Positions 37,387 through 48,250 of a stretch of 64,000 nucleotides of DNA are shown here, piece by piece (position 1 is the first letter of the stretch; the number at the start of each line of letters is the position of its first letter). Source of the stretch: Entrophospora sp. SA101 (taxonomy: Eukaryota; Glomeromycota; Glomeromycetes; Entrophosporales; Entrophosporaceae); NCBI GenBank assembly GCA_958430865.1, contig CAUDNR010003757.1:1-64000 (forward strand), read 5' to 3'. Under the pieces are notes generated by a model. It did not search any database. It was not told where the DNA came from and worked only from the letters and a program-made list of their open reading frames with translations. A program made the position numbers and the translations under genes.

Positions 37387-37396
37387 NNNNNNNNNN
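37387..37396. other. Assembly gap (10 N)
   Basis: Ten Ns. The right side begins inside a transposase copy whose partner lies at 44766-45709. The missing sequence probably held the rest of that element. Confidence 1.
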
Positions 37397-37800
37397 ATTC
37401 TTTTAATATTACCATGAATTCTTGGTAGAAGACCATTATTTATTAGATGATTTCTAATATTTTCAAAATAAGTTCTACCAATTCCTAACATATTGAGGTA
37501 AGTTCTTGACAAAGAAGTGTATTATGATCCCAATGGTAGAAAGTTCTTTTATTAGACCTGGTTTTCTTTTTAAGGCGTCTACTACTACTTACCAATCCAC
37601 CATCCATTGCTTTAAGTTGGGCCATTAAAAATATGTCTTGCTCTGTTTTAGAGAGCTTGAAAGGATTCCCTTAATTCTGCAAATTGTTCCTTGGGAATTC
37701 TTGAAGAACAACCACAATCACAACCCTTTTTCAAAAAATCAATTGCTTTTTGATATTCATTAGAACCATTATAATTGTTACTTTTATTATTACTTTTCAT
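37397..37800 (-). pseudogene. N-terminal fragment of DUF7869-type transposase (copy C1)
   Basis: The minus strand from ATG 37800 reads a CDCGCSSRIPKEQFAELRES segment, then MAQLKAMDGGL, then FYHWDHNTLLCQE, before the N gap. A 1-nt deletion near 37657 breaks QALSKTEQD. It is the paralogue of 45169-44766. It is informative because it has CAA where the other copy has TAA, and TGG (37530-37532) where the other copy has TGA. Confidence 0.75.
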
Positions 37801-38334
37801 ATACACTTATCCCTATATATATAATTTTATGTTCACTTTGTAGGTTTTCATTTATTTTAAAATTGAAATTGGTCTTGTGATGACAAGCAAAGTGGGCAGA
37901 AAAGAATTAAATTTGAGTGGATCTGCAAATAAATATCAGAAATATATATTCAATAATTGATATAATAATAAAAGAGAAAATAAAAATCCTCAACTGGTTC
38001 CATGAAAAATAATTATGTATATTTAAATTATTACTAAAAATGGATAAGATAAATTGTCTTGAGACCTGAGATTTATTGATCAACTAAACAGATAAACAAA
38101 TTATTTTATTTTATTTTATTGTTTATTTCTAAAGCAGTAAAACAGATTTTTTTTATTTTAGAATTAAACATAATAAAGTACACAACTATGTAGTCACCCT
38201 GTTAAATCAAAGTTGGTTCCAGAAACAGTAAATCCACCCTGTTAAACCAAATTTACTAAATATTAATTTTGAACGGAATAATGGGGTTGACTATGTGGTT
38301 TGTGGCCTAGTACTAGGTCCTATAAATTATGCAT
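37397..38334 (+). repeat. Repeat C, copy 1
   Basis: Matches 44766-45709. The transposase-coding part is clearly diverged. The ~500 bp upstream of its ATG (37830-38334 versus 45204-45709) is almost identical. It ends in a palindromic CCTAGTACTAGG followed by TCCTATAAATTATGCAT. Confidence 0.9.
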
Positions 38335-38414
38335 TATTTGGGATTCACTTGATGTGCATCACTATTACCATCTCCATGAAGCAGAAATACCAGTCCAATA
38401 TTTGACCCAACAAC

Positions 38415-38633
38415 CTATTTTAAATTTTTTACATTCTCATAATGTTTGATAGTGTCATGAACTGTAGACTTTGGAATATTAAGTGTCTTTGCAATTTTTG
38501 CAAGAGAACCACCACCTATTCTTAGATCTAAAATTTTTCCTTGTTCAGCTTCAGTTAATTCGGAATTTTTTATTTTTAAAATTAAAAAAATCACGAGAAT
38601 TTTTTTTGATCTAATCAATTTTTTTGGTATCAA
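38415..38633 (-). pseudogene. Tc1/mariner-type helix-turn-helix fragment
   Basis: About 50 codons, from KNSELTEAEQGKILDLRIGG to SLAKIAKTLNIPKSTVHDTI, form one paired-like HTH (recognition helix IPKSTVHDTI) as found at the N-terminus of Tc1-type transposases. A stop follows within 10 residues and no DDE domain is nearby. DNA-binding relic only. Confidence 0.6.
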
Positions 38634-38639
38634 TTTATT

Positions 38640-39290
38640 TTTAAAAATAACAAAACTTTCACAAGGTCAAGAACTTAAAATTTTAGTCATTTATTTATGA
38701 GAACCTAAATACAAACTATTAAATTTTAATTAAATTTTTATTGAGAAACATAAATTTTAAAAATAATCCTCGCAATTTATTTGGTGTTTGTTTTTTTTTT
38801 AACTAAAAATCATAGCAAAATGAGATCTTATATGTAGAGTTGCCAAAACCTAAGCCATATATGATATAAATTTTATGTACTTTTGTTATGTGGCATTTTG
38901 TGTAATTATTAAAAACCTTGTCTGGATACTTTTTGGATGGTAATGTATTTTTTAAAGATGTATACTTTGCAGATCAATGTTCAATATATGACATATGTTA
39001 TTAAACTGTCACAGGAACAAAAGTGATTTTTGCAAAATATCACTATTGAAAATCTTGTACTAATTTGTAGGGTATTACTTAATAAAAAGCAAAATCTTTA
39101 AAAGGAAAATAACTACCATTTTCTTTGATAGTTGAAATGAATTTCAATTTCATCAGGAAATTAATTTAGCGTAAACTTGCATAAATCTTACGATGCCGAC
39201 GTAATATTGTGTAAATCTTACAGTGCTGACATAAGTTTTACACTTTTTTATTATTAAACTTACAATTGACATGTGTAAAATTTTTTTATA
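38640..39290. other. Spacer with TGTAAATCTTAC-type repeats
   Basis: No gene. Near 39165-39260 short words (ATAAATCTTAC, TGTAAATCTTAC, ACATAAGTTTTAC) recur, like subterminal transposon repeats. Similar words (TGTAAATATTAC) occur at 37280-37385. Confidence 0.4.
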
Positions 39291-39329
39291 TTTTCCGGAT
39301 GTTATAAAGAATTTCTTTAAACTACTTTC

Positions 39330-39885
39330 TTATTTTCAATCAAGATCATCTCTTTGTTTCTTTAACTTCAATTTGAGCAACTTGTTGGTTCTGTTGTTTA
39401 TTAATCATTCAACCTTGCTTTCAAGTCTTTTAACTTTATCTAATAATTCTTGCCTTTGCTTATTATGTCAATCTTTTGAAACTTCTAAGGCTTCCAAATG
39501 AGTACTGATTTCTTCCTTAGCACTGGATATTTGCTGTTTTAAGTTTTTATTCTGCTGTTCCAATCTGCCAACATAACTCTGTGCCATTATTTCTGTTATG
39601 GTTGGGGTTTTGACTGGTTCACCTTTCCTTAAATCACAAAAACAATCTATCCTGTTTCTCATAATTCTACTGCAATCATTACAATGTGGCAAAGTATTAT
39701 CATCAAGAGCTTTTTTACACTCAACACAAATATAAGCAATGTCATTGTAATCATTATTGCTTGTATTGTAAGATACTATTTTGTAAGTAGCAGTTAAACT
39801 CCTTTCTCTTTCAAAAGGACAGAAATTACAATGCCATTTATCTCCTCTCCTCAGCTCATTAACTTGATATTCTAATTTCATGCTA
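39330..39885 (-). pseudogene. Companion zinc/coiled-coil gene, 3' half (split by pogo)
   Basis: From the insertion point at 39885 the minus strand reads KLEYQVNELRRGDKWHCNFC, then ICVECKKALDD, HCNDCSRI and a Cys pair (DCFCDLRKGE), so zinc-ribbon-like CxxC pairs. A coiled coil follows (VGRLEQQNKNLKQQISSAKE). In-frame TGA codons stand at 39468, 39405 and 39336; TAA follows at 39330. If the TGAs are passed, the coiled coil continues smoothly (HNKQRQELLDKVKRLESKVE) to that TAA with no frameshift. It is the continuation of 43166-42404. No function known; a DNA- or protein-binding partner of the neighbouring transposase is one guess. Confidence 0.6.
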
Positions 39886-40138
39886 CAGTCAACCCTCCAT
39901 AAGTGCACCCCCTTGGGAATGGACGAGATCATGCATTTATGGAGGGATGCATTTAGGGAGGGTAAGAATCTTATTGGCTGCACATGACATGCAGGATATT
40001 GTTAAAAAATATTTTATTTATTATTATTATATATGTGTATATATATTATAAAAAATTATAAAAATTGATCCATTGTAGTTTGTTTCATTGAATTTATTTT
40101 TTTTAAATTAATATACTGATCAAGAGCATTAACTTGTT

Positions 40139-41600
40139 TTAATTGTTCTTTAGTATTTCTTGTTGTAGTAAAAAGGAGTAGACAATTTCCAAACTTTTGG
40201 AAGCTTCATTAGCACTTATTATTACTGGTTCAATGCTATCATCATCTTCATTATTGTCAATAGGCACTTCTGGTTGTTTTTTATATACTTCAACAAATCC
40301 TTCAATAAGTTTATCATCATCAAGAACTTCATATATTTTTTCTTCTTCTGGATTATTTAAAAACTCTTCAATTGGCATTATATCAGATAAGTTAAGAGTT
40401 GTAAGCACCTGAGTAAGCTCATCTAATGTTGTTAAGGTTAGTTAATTCGGCATTAATGGTATCTGGAAGAATTTTAGTATGTTTCCAACAGTTATGAATG
40501 GTTTCAGGTGTTATTTCTTCCCAACTCTTAATAATATAACATATTGCCTGCAATACATCCATTTTTAAATCTTTTATATCTTTTCCTCCTTGAACTTGAT
40601 CTAGGATCCATTTAATGTGCAAGTTACAATAATGTTTTTTGAATGACATAATAATCCCAGCTTCCATCGGTTGGATCTTTGAAGTGGTATTTGGGGGGAG
40701 AAAATGAACATCAACATTTGAAAGTACCAAACCATTTGTCTTATGACATGGGAATTGTCAAGAAGCAATAATACCCATTGATCTCCATATTTTTGAGCAA
40801 CCTCTCTATTGAATCCTTGGAGCCAATCTTGAAAAACAGTTATCAACATCCAAGCCTTTGTATTATTACAATATGTCATTGCTAAGTTATCAAGGTTGAC
40901 ATTAGTAAAGCATCATGGTTTTGCAGATTTTCCAATTATTAAGGGATCTAATTTATGAGATCCATCAGTATTTGCACACAAAGCAAAACTAAGTCTTTCT
41001 TTATTCTTTTTGTGACCAAAAAGTCTGTGTGTGGCTAATGTTCTATCTGGCTCTAATCTGTAAAAAAGACCTGTTTCATCCATATTGTATATTCTTTCAA
41101 GTGGATAATTTTCACATATGCTTTTTAATAATGGTAAGGCATCATTTATGGCTTCCAGATTAGCTGATGATACTTCTCCATGAAGCTTTTGTTGACGGAT
41201 TCCATTACGTTTTTTAAATTTTTGAAGCCATCCAGCTGTAAATTCCAATGTTCCATCTGGAACTTCCAAGCCATCTGCCAATTGCTTGGCTTTCTCAATT
41301 AACATAGCTTCACTTAAAATAGCTTTGTCTTGATAGATTAAAATAAACTCCTTAAGGACAAGTTCAAGTTCAGGAACTACTACAGATTTATGTCTTTTAG
41401 CATTTGGATTGGTTATTTCTGTGTTAAGTATTTTTTCACTTTTTTGCAGAATTCTTGTTATAGTTGGTTCATTCACCCTAACATTCCATTTTTGTTCAAT
41501 CCAATTGACATATTCTTTTCTGGTCTTTGTATTGTTTTGAGTATATAAGCAAATTTCATACTTTTGGATTCTGATAAAGTTATTTTACTTTTGGTGGCAT
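40139..41600 (-). pseudogene. Pogo/Tigger-like DDE transposase, inactivated
   Basis: ATG 41600. After an early frame change come a psq-type HTH (RKEYVNWIEQKWNVRVNEPT), a CENP-B-type HTH (FTAGWLQKFKKRNGIRQQKL) and the DDE domain. First Asp YNMDETGLFYRL; second LLLLDN; third position PPNTTSKIQPMEAGI, with Glu where pogo elements normally have Asp. Lesions: TGA at 40913 within KSAKP-x-CFTNVN (relatives usually have Arg or Trp-like residues; CGA to TGA is possible), a 1-nt loss in the C-run at 40747-40752 just after LLLDNS, and a shift near 40425. The acidic C-terminal tail ends at TAA 40139. Not able to make a full enzyme as written. Confidence 0.85.
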
Positions 41601-41779
41601 TTTAAAAGTGTGAAAAAAGAGAAAAATTTTTAGTGGGTAGAAGTAAGCAGTATTAAAATGGGTCTGGATAATATAGTTATTTGCAAATTAAATAATAAAT
41701 AATAAATAATGGTAGAAGATTTTTATTTATTAAAGCTAATGATAAGTGTAAATGGATTTGTTTTTAAAACTTTTCATTC

Positions 41780-42180
41780 TTGTCTTGCCTTCTTATATAC
41801 AATAATTTCGCCTATAAAAGTTATTATTCTTTGTCAATTAAAAAAGAAAGAATTAATACACATTCATTTAATTTTTTATTAAAAAAAAATTTTTGTCTGC
41901 TGTTTAATTCTTAACAATTTTGCTTATAAGTTTCACTATCTGATAACCCTTTGTCAAATAAGAAAGAAAGAATTAATACACATTCATTTTACTCTTTATG
42001 ATTAACAATAATTTAATTGACTCTTTATTAAAAAAAAAGCATATAACTAACTTTTTATCCTCTGTGTGATTCTTAATGATTTTGCTTATAAGTTTCACTA
42101 TCTGCATAATAACTCTTTGTGATTAAAAAGAAATAATTAGTAAACATTAATTTTAATTCTTTATAAATAAATTAATTACT
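41780..42180. repeat. Three ~130-bp degenerate repeats inside pogo 5' region
   Basis: Repeated blocks contain AAGAAAGAATTAATACACAT or variants and TTTGCTTATAAGTTTCACTA. They lie between the transposase start and the right inverted repeat, so they are candidate subterminal transposase-binding repeats. Confidence 0.6.
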
Positions 42181-42403
42181 AAAGGTGTGTAAATGAAAAA
42201 TAATTAATTAATGTAACACGATAATTTTGTTTCTTGTTGCACGTTGATCACGTGAAAGTCACGGGCGTGCATTTAGAGAGGGTGGTTTTATATGATGGAA
42301 TTGGAAAAAGACCGTGCAGTGCATTTATGGAGAGATGCATTTATCTCTTAAGCCCCGAGATTGGGAATGAGGCATAGGGTGCACTTATGGAGGATTGACT
42401 GTA

Positions 42404-43166
42404 TTTATTCTTTTGCAAGATATAGGTTTCAAATTTTTTCTTTTACTTGGCTAACTTTGTTCTTTAATTTGTTAGTTAGGAGTTTATATTGTTTTCTTTC
42501 TTTGGTAAAACTGGTAGTTCTTGAAGCTGCTTGTCTGCCAAATATTTCTGTCATGCCACAATTTTTTCCAACAACTCTATTCGCCTAGAAGCTTTTTCTA
42601 AGTTGTCATCTTTTTCTGTTTTGCCTTATTCTCCACTGTCTAGCCAATTCAAGAGCATCTAAATGGCATTCAGATGTTTCCTCCTCTAATTCTAATGCTT
42701 TTTCTAATTCTTTAATCTGTTCCTCATTTTCTTTTAACTTTTCTTCATATTCCTGCTTTTGTTCAAACTTTTGGGAATTTAAATCACTGATTTTTGACCA
42801 ACTTCGTGCATATTCTGAAACTAAGTCATTTGAATAATCAATAAGCCCTTCTAACATCTCTTTGATGGTAATGTTATCAAATCAAATTCTTTTACAGTTT
42901 TTAGCTGATTCTCTGGTTTCATTAGGATCCACAGCCATTCTCAACTTACCTTCATCCATTCATTTCTTATTTAACTTCTTGTATCATCATGTTCCCCTAG
43001 GAGCATAAAGACTAACTTCACCCTTGACATCAAGAGACTGACCAGTAACATGTCAGATTTTTAGTTTAAGATTTTCTTCTTTATCTGCTAATGGCTTCTT
43101 TAAATTTTCATTTTCTTCTATCAGTTTTTTATTACTTTCTTGAAGTTCACTTATAATGTTTGTCAT
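42404..43166 (-). pseudogene. Companion zinc/coiled-coil gene, 5' half
   Basis: ATG 43166 opens MTNIISELQESNKKLIEENE (coiled coil). It then reads GQSLDVKGEVSLYAPRGT, MDEGKLRMAVDPNETRESAK, and a long coiled coil (EEKLKENEEQIKELEKALE). In-frame TGA at 43053, 42987, 42984, 42960, 42882 and 42606, with no other stop and no frameshift over about 187 codons. Beyond 42606 the frame shifts twice in ~200 bp (IELLEKIVA then TKERKQYKLLTNKLKNKVSQ), with TGA again at 42551 and 42429. It stops at the pogo insertion. Treating each TGA as Trp gives plausible text such as KI-W-HVTGQ and GT-WW-YKKLNKK-W-MDEG. Confidence 0.6.
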
Positions 43167-43406
43167 GACTTTCTTTTTATTACCTTTTTTTTTATTTTTT
43201 ATTTATTCTTTTAATATACTTATATCCTTTTTATGAGGACATTTATGAGGACATATTAAGTATATAAATTATTTTAGTATTTTTTTTTTAAAAAGTGGAA
43301 AAAGCTAACAATATTTGTCAAAAGATTAAACTTATTAAAACTTAATGACAACAAAAGACAAATTAATGAAGGACAAAGTCATGGAAGTGGTTTTATTCTG
43401 AATATT

Positions 43407-45169
43407 TTATCTGTTGCTAGAATAGAATGGCCTTGGACAAATAATATCTTTGTATTCATCTTTCACAAATGGGCGAATATTATGATAAAGGTATTCTTGC
43501 CTTTTGTAATCCAAAGGAGGTGGCATTAACACTAAAATAGATAGAGCTTTAATTTCTTCAAAAATATCTGCTCTCTTAATTTTTAATAAATTGAATTCAG
43601 TAAAAGGACAATTAGCAACTTCCTGAGTTTTGACCACACCAAGATTAGATGCTTCAAAAAGAAAATGTTGATATCTTTGCAAGCCATTTAGCTTCTTAAA
43701 ATAAATTCCCAAAATTGCTTTAATATCTAAGTATTGAAAACCTTTTCCACCTTCATAACATTGAGCTTTATTTAATCCTGCTGGACTAGACTTTTTTACC
43801 ACCTCAACCACATGATCCAGACAGTCTACTCTTGTTCTTCTATAGAGTTTTTTAATCATCCCAAAATTGCCATCACATTTGAATTTGGTATGTCCTGGAA
43901 CCATGAAATTTAATTCAATGTTTTCATAATAACCACAAATTACCAAATATAAATAAAACCAAACTGTTACATTGTTTTTATTCTGTCCACCTGCATTATC
44001 ACAAGTAATCTTTAAATGCTTTTCACCTCTATTCATTTTCTTAATTCCATCAAAAATCATACTAAGAGTGCCATTGGGTCCTTTTCCTATAATTTCATCT
44101 TCATTAAGAACATAATTAATTTGTTCCCTTGCTGCTTCATCTTGAATACCAAATAAATGAACTTTACATGGACTAAGGTAATAAATTTTACTTACTTGTT
44201 GATCCAAATGTGGCACATGAACATTTTGGGCTCAATCATAACTATAATGAGCAGTAGCATCAATACTGCAATATGATGTTTTACCTTTGGAATAACATTG
44301 ATCAACTAGTTTTCTTTGTTCCTCTGCTAATTTGCTGTTTTTATTGTAATAATTTCTTTCTACATTGGCTTTAGACAGATGTTCTTTAAATCTTTTGAGC
44401 AAATCTTTGGCTTCTTCCTCCTGACAAGCATTATAATGTAAACCATCTCTAAAATGCTGACAAGTATCACACAAGTCAGTCCTGGGACTCATAATTTGAA
44501 TCTCTGGTGCCAATTGATGTCATAATTTTCTGAATGCATCATATTTCAATGATTTCAAATTACTATCTTCTTCTAGACCAGCCAGAAAATCTTTGTGGAC
44601 TGATTTATAACTCATTTCAGCTGGCAAAAAGACAATTGAATGAGTTATCCTATTAACACTCCTTCCTGGACTTGGTAATCCATGGACTTCTGCATAATTT
44701 TCCAGAAAATTTTTTACCACTTTGCAACATTTTTATCAATCACCATCTTAGTTTTCCATTGAGGCATTCTTTTAGTATTACCATGAATTCTTGGCAGAAG
44801 ATCATTATTTATCAGATGATTTCTAATATTTTCAAAATAAGTCCTATCAATTCCTAACATATTGAGATAAGTTTCTTGACAAAGTAGTGTATTGTGATCT
44901 CAGTGATAGAAAATTCTTTTATTAGATCTAGTTTTCTTTTTAAGGCATCTGCTGATGCTTATTAATCCCCCATCCATTGCCTTAAGTTGGGCCATTAAAA
45001 ATATGTCTTGTTCTACTTTAGAAAGAGCTTGAAAGGATTCCCTTAATGCTGCAAATTATTCTTTGGGAATTCTTGAAGAACAACCACAATTACATCCTTT
45101 TTCTAAAAAATCAATTGCTTTTTGATATTCATTAGAACCATTATGATTATTATTTACATTACTTTTCAT
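43407..45169 (-). pseudogene. DUF7869-type transposase-like gene with in-frame TGAs
   Basis: The minus strand from ATG 45169 reads a Cys-rich start (GCNCGCSSRIPKE). Next are MAQLKAMDGGL, LPRIHGNTKRMPQWKTK, then after a shift near 44708 ENYAEVHGLPSPGR and SPRTDLCDTCQHFRDGL. The catalytic-like core has QVSKIYYLSPCKVHLFGI, GKGPNGTLSMIFDGI, CDNAGGQNKNN and VPGHTKFKCDGNFGMIKKLY. These are hallmarks of the DUF7869 (integrase/DDE-like) family widespread in Glomeromycota. Stops: TAA 45056 (CAA in copy C1), TGA 44900 (TGG in C1), TGA 44520 (FRKL-x-HQLAPEI) and TGA 44232 (HYSYD-x-AQNVHVPH). The last ~440 codons are interrupted only by the two TGAs at 44520 and 44232; natural end TAA 43407. Nearby: companion gene downstream on the same strand. 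Confidence 0.75.
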
Positions 45170-45709
45170 ATACACTTGTTCCTATATATAATTTTATAAT
45201 TTTTTGTTCACTTTGTAGGTTTTCATTTATTTTAAAATTGAAATTGGTCTTGTGATGACAAGCAAAGTGGGCAGAAAAGAATTAAATTTGAGTGGATCTG
45301 CAAATAAATATCAGAAATATATATTCAATAATTGATATAATAATAAAAGAGAAAATAAAAATCCTCAACTGGTTCCATGAAAAATAATTATGTATATTTA
45401 AATTATTACTAAAAATGGATAAGATAAATTGTCTTGAGACCTGAGATTTATTGATCAACTAAACAGATAAACAAATTATTTTATTTTATTTTATTGTTTA
45501 TTTCTAAAGCAGTAAAACAGATTTTTTTTATTTTAGAATTAAACATAATAAAGTACACAACTATGTAGTCACCCTGTTAAATCAAAGTTGGTTCCAGAAA
45601 CAGTAAATCCACCCTGTTAAACCAAATTTACTAAATATTAATTTTGAACGGAATAATGGGGTTGACTATGTGGTTTGTGGCCTAGTACTAGGTCCTATAA
45701 ATTATGCAT
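44766..45709 (+). repeat. Repeat C, copy 2
   Basis: Partner of 37397-38334. It includes the transposase N-terminus and ~500 bp upstream, ending at the same CCTAGTACTAGG palindrome and ATTATGCAT. Confidence 0.9.
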
Positions 45710-46440
45710 GCAAAGTTTCTATCGAGGTTTCAATCAATAATAGAAAAATCAAATTTTGCATATTCTATAGGATAGACTACAAGCTAAATATTTTTTTTTA
45801 TGTACTTATTATGTGTAATTGATACACTTGGGTCTAGTTAACTAAAAAATAGGATTAATTTTAGAAGAATATCTGATAAATATTGGCATTTTCAACATTT
45901 ACTAATAGCTTTTAGGCTATATGATAAAAATACTAAGAATATTATTAACTTATCAGTATGCTAATACCATCAGGAATTTTTTTCCGTGTAAAATCCACTG
46001 AGAAATCCACATAGAACCATCATGGAAATCTAAGTAGTACCAATATTTTCCAAATACCCTGTGCCGAAAGATGTGGAGTGGATCCACAGGATTCTAAGTC
46101 ATTCCACGTGGATTGAACAGTTTTTTTATTGAGAATCATGTAAAATACTACAGAGAAATCATACTAAATACTATGGAGAAATCATACTAAATACTGCAGA
46201 GAAATCATACTAAATACTACATTGATTTTAACATGTAATATAATATAACTTTATTGTAGTAGCAATAGACAGAATCCACATAAAAACATAAATCTAGTTA
46301 TACATTGGAGTTTACTAAAATAATTATGCATTACAACAATTTTAATAATATATTCTAATCACCCTAAGCATTTTTTATAAAAATCAAAAATTCAAGAGTA
46401 AGTTCAATAACTAAAAACAAATTGATATTATTTAATAAAT
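45710..46440. other. Spacer with 23-bp tandem repeat
   Basis: No gene. At about 46135-46222 a 23-bp unit (GAGAAATCATACTAAATACT plus three bases) repeats about 3.5 times. Just upstream, GGAATGACTTAGAATCC-like and TCCACGTGGA/TCCACAGGAT words form short inverted repeats. Confidence 0.55.
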
Positions 46441-46441
46441 T

Positions 46442-47336
46442 TTATACCTTCATTTTTTTCATTAAAGAATCCATTTTTTCAGGATCCAAAGTTACACCCA
46501 CAATTGTTTCTTCAAGCATAAAATGGCACACAGCAATTGAAAATAGCTGATCATTATCTGTTGCCACTCGATCTTTTGTAAATGATGCTGTAATACAATC
46601 AATGTATTTTGTTGGACTTGCAGCAGATATCCTAGAATTCAGATGATGTAGACACCATTTTGCATTATCCGACTTCTTGAATTCACTTATGATATTAGGA
46701 TCAGTCTTTGAATTGAGTTTGGGAATCTTGTTTGGAAAACAATCAAATAGAACAGTTTTGATTTTCTTAACTTGATCACCCCTATATTTTGACATTTTTT
46801 CTTTTAGCTAAAGAATATATTATATTAATAAGTTGTTGTTATTATAATATTAAACTTATTAAACCAAAATACTTAATTGCATACTGTTGAACTAATAGCA
46901 GAACGAAAAAATGCATCCCATTGACCAGATTTTATCATTAGTTGCATGTGTTCTGGTTGTCTTTGAGTCAATACTTGACGTGCAGTTTCACAAAATGCTT
47001 CTTCTGATGGGTATTTATTTTCTGGAAACAAAATCAGCAATCATGTATTTCCAATATGGCTATTTAAATAAAATTATTTAACAATATAATTAGTAACCAA
47101 CAAATCAAATATTAATAATACTTACCTCAATCCAGTCAATATCATTTTTATGATTTCCAGAACCTTTAAATGATTTTCCAGCATCAAGTTTTTGAATTTC
47201 TTCTCTTTGTTTTTTTACAAGATTTTCTAAAAAGTCAATTTTTTGTTTTAAATTCTTTATATCTTTGTGTTTCTTGACATGTTTCTAATATTTTTACTAA
47301 AATTGGAGTTGTTTCTACGAAATGTAATTGCTTTAT

Positions 47337-47377
<41 letters not shown>

Positions 47378-47980
47378 GCAATTTATTATCAAAATTTGCT
47401 ATATTATATTATTAACACATTACCTTCATCTTGTGAAAAAGTTTCCTGACTTAATAAAGCTTCATAAGAAGATTCATGTTGATTTTCCGATAAGTTTTCA
47501 GATTCTTGATCTGAATTAGAATAAAAATTATTTTCGTTAGCCAGCTTTTGACTTTCAAGGAATTGAAAATAGTTGTTTTTCTTGTTTTCTAAGTCTGAAA
47601 TAGTAAAATTTTCATTCTCTTCTTTGGATAGCATCCTGTATTGAGGTTTCCCTAATAGTTTGATTTTCATTAATGTTATTTAATTGAATTGGTGGTGATG
47701 TGATTCAGGAAATATGTTTGGTAAACCCAATTTTTTTTGAGATGACTCATTTGAAAAAAATAAGTTGTTATTATTAAAATGTATTTCGTTATTTGAGAGT
47801 TATTTGTTTCTAAAGGTTTTTTTCTTTTATTTTTCGATTTTGTATTAACGGATATATCGGAAAAAGTATTGTTTTTTTTATTATTATTATCAGTTGTAGA
47901 ATTAGTTGGAATGTCATTTTCTTGTAATTTTTTTTTATAACTCTATTGCTACGGTGTACTTGTTGTTTTTCCATTTAAGT
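46442..47980 (-). pseudogene. Multi-exon unrecognised gene, frameshifted
   Basis: ATG 47975 region (MEKQQVHRSNRVIKK) leads through at least three homopolymer-associated frame changes (near 47932, 47800, 47640-47690). The acidic segment SQKLANENNFYSNSDQESEN ends at a GTAATG donor near 47420. A coiled-coil exon follows (KIDFLENLVKKQREEIQK ... NHKNDIDWIE, donor 47126), then YPSEEAFCETARQVLTQRQP...FFRSAISST and a last clear exon (46812-46447: KMSKYRGDQVKKIKTVLFDC, FKKSDNAKWCLHHLNSRI, DNDQLFSIAVCHFML). Resembles uncharacterised Rhizophagus coiled-coil proteins. No function. Exon phase between DWIE and YPSEE does not fit without an indel. Confidence 0.4.
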
Positions 47981-48250
47981 TGTAATTGTTGTAATTATTA
48001 AAAAAAAGAGAAATTAATTTTAAGAATGAATAAATAGAAATCGTTTATTATCTGTTATTAAAGTTTAAATTAATAGTCTAAATTTATGCGCAACATGAAC
48101 ATTAAATTCAAGTCGACTCTATAATTAATTAATTCCAGAAGGGTAAAGAAAGATATTGACTTTTGAGTCAAATTACCAATTGTTTTAATCAAGTGTTCCA
48201 ATTAACAAATATTCATAATATCACATTACAATTCCTAAGGACAGTTCATT

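Larger units (their letters stand above)
39886..42401 (-). mobile_element. Complete 2,516-bp pogo/Tigger element with TA TSD
   Basis: Terminal inverted repeats CAGTCAACCCTCCATAAGTG at the left and the reverse complement of CACTTATGGAGGATTGACTG at the right. They are flanked by TA on both sides (39884-39885, 42402-42403). Both ends carry extra copies of the subterminal word GCATTTATGGAGAGATGCAT or variants. It contains one Tigger-like transposase gene on the minus strand. It lies inside the companion gene, so it inserted later. Confidence 0.92.

Noticed and set aside
39886..42401. RIP-type mutation as the cause of the stops
   Set aside because: RIP (CpA to TpA) would turn TGG mainly into TAG. 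The stops nearby are TGA, and CpA-rich words remain common.
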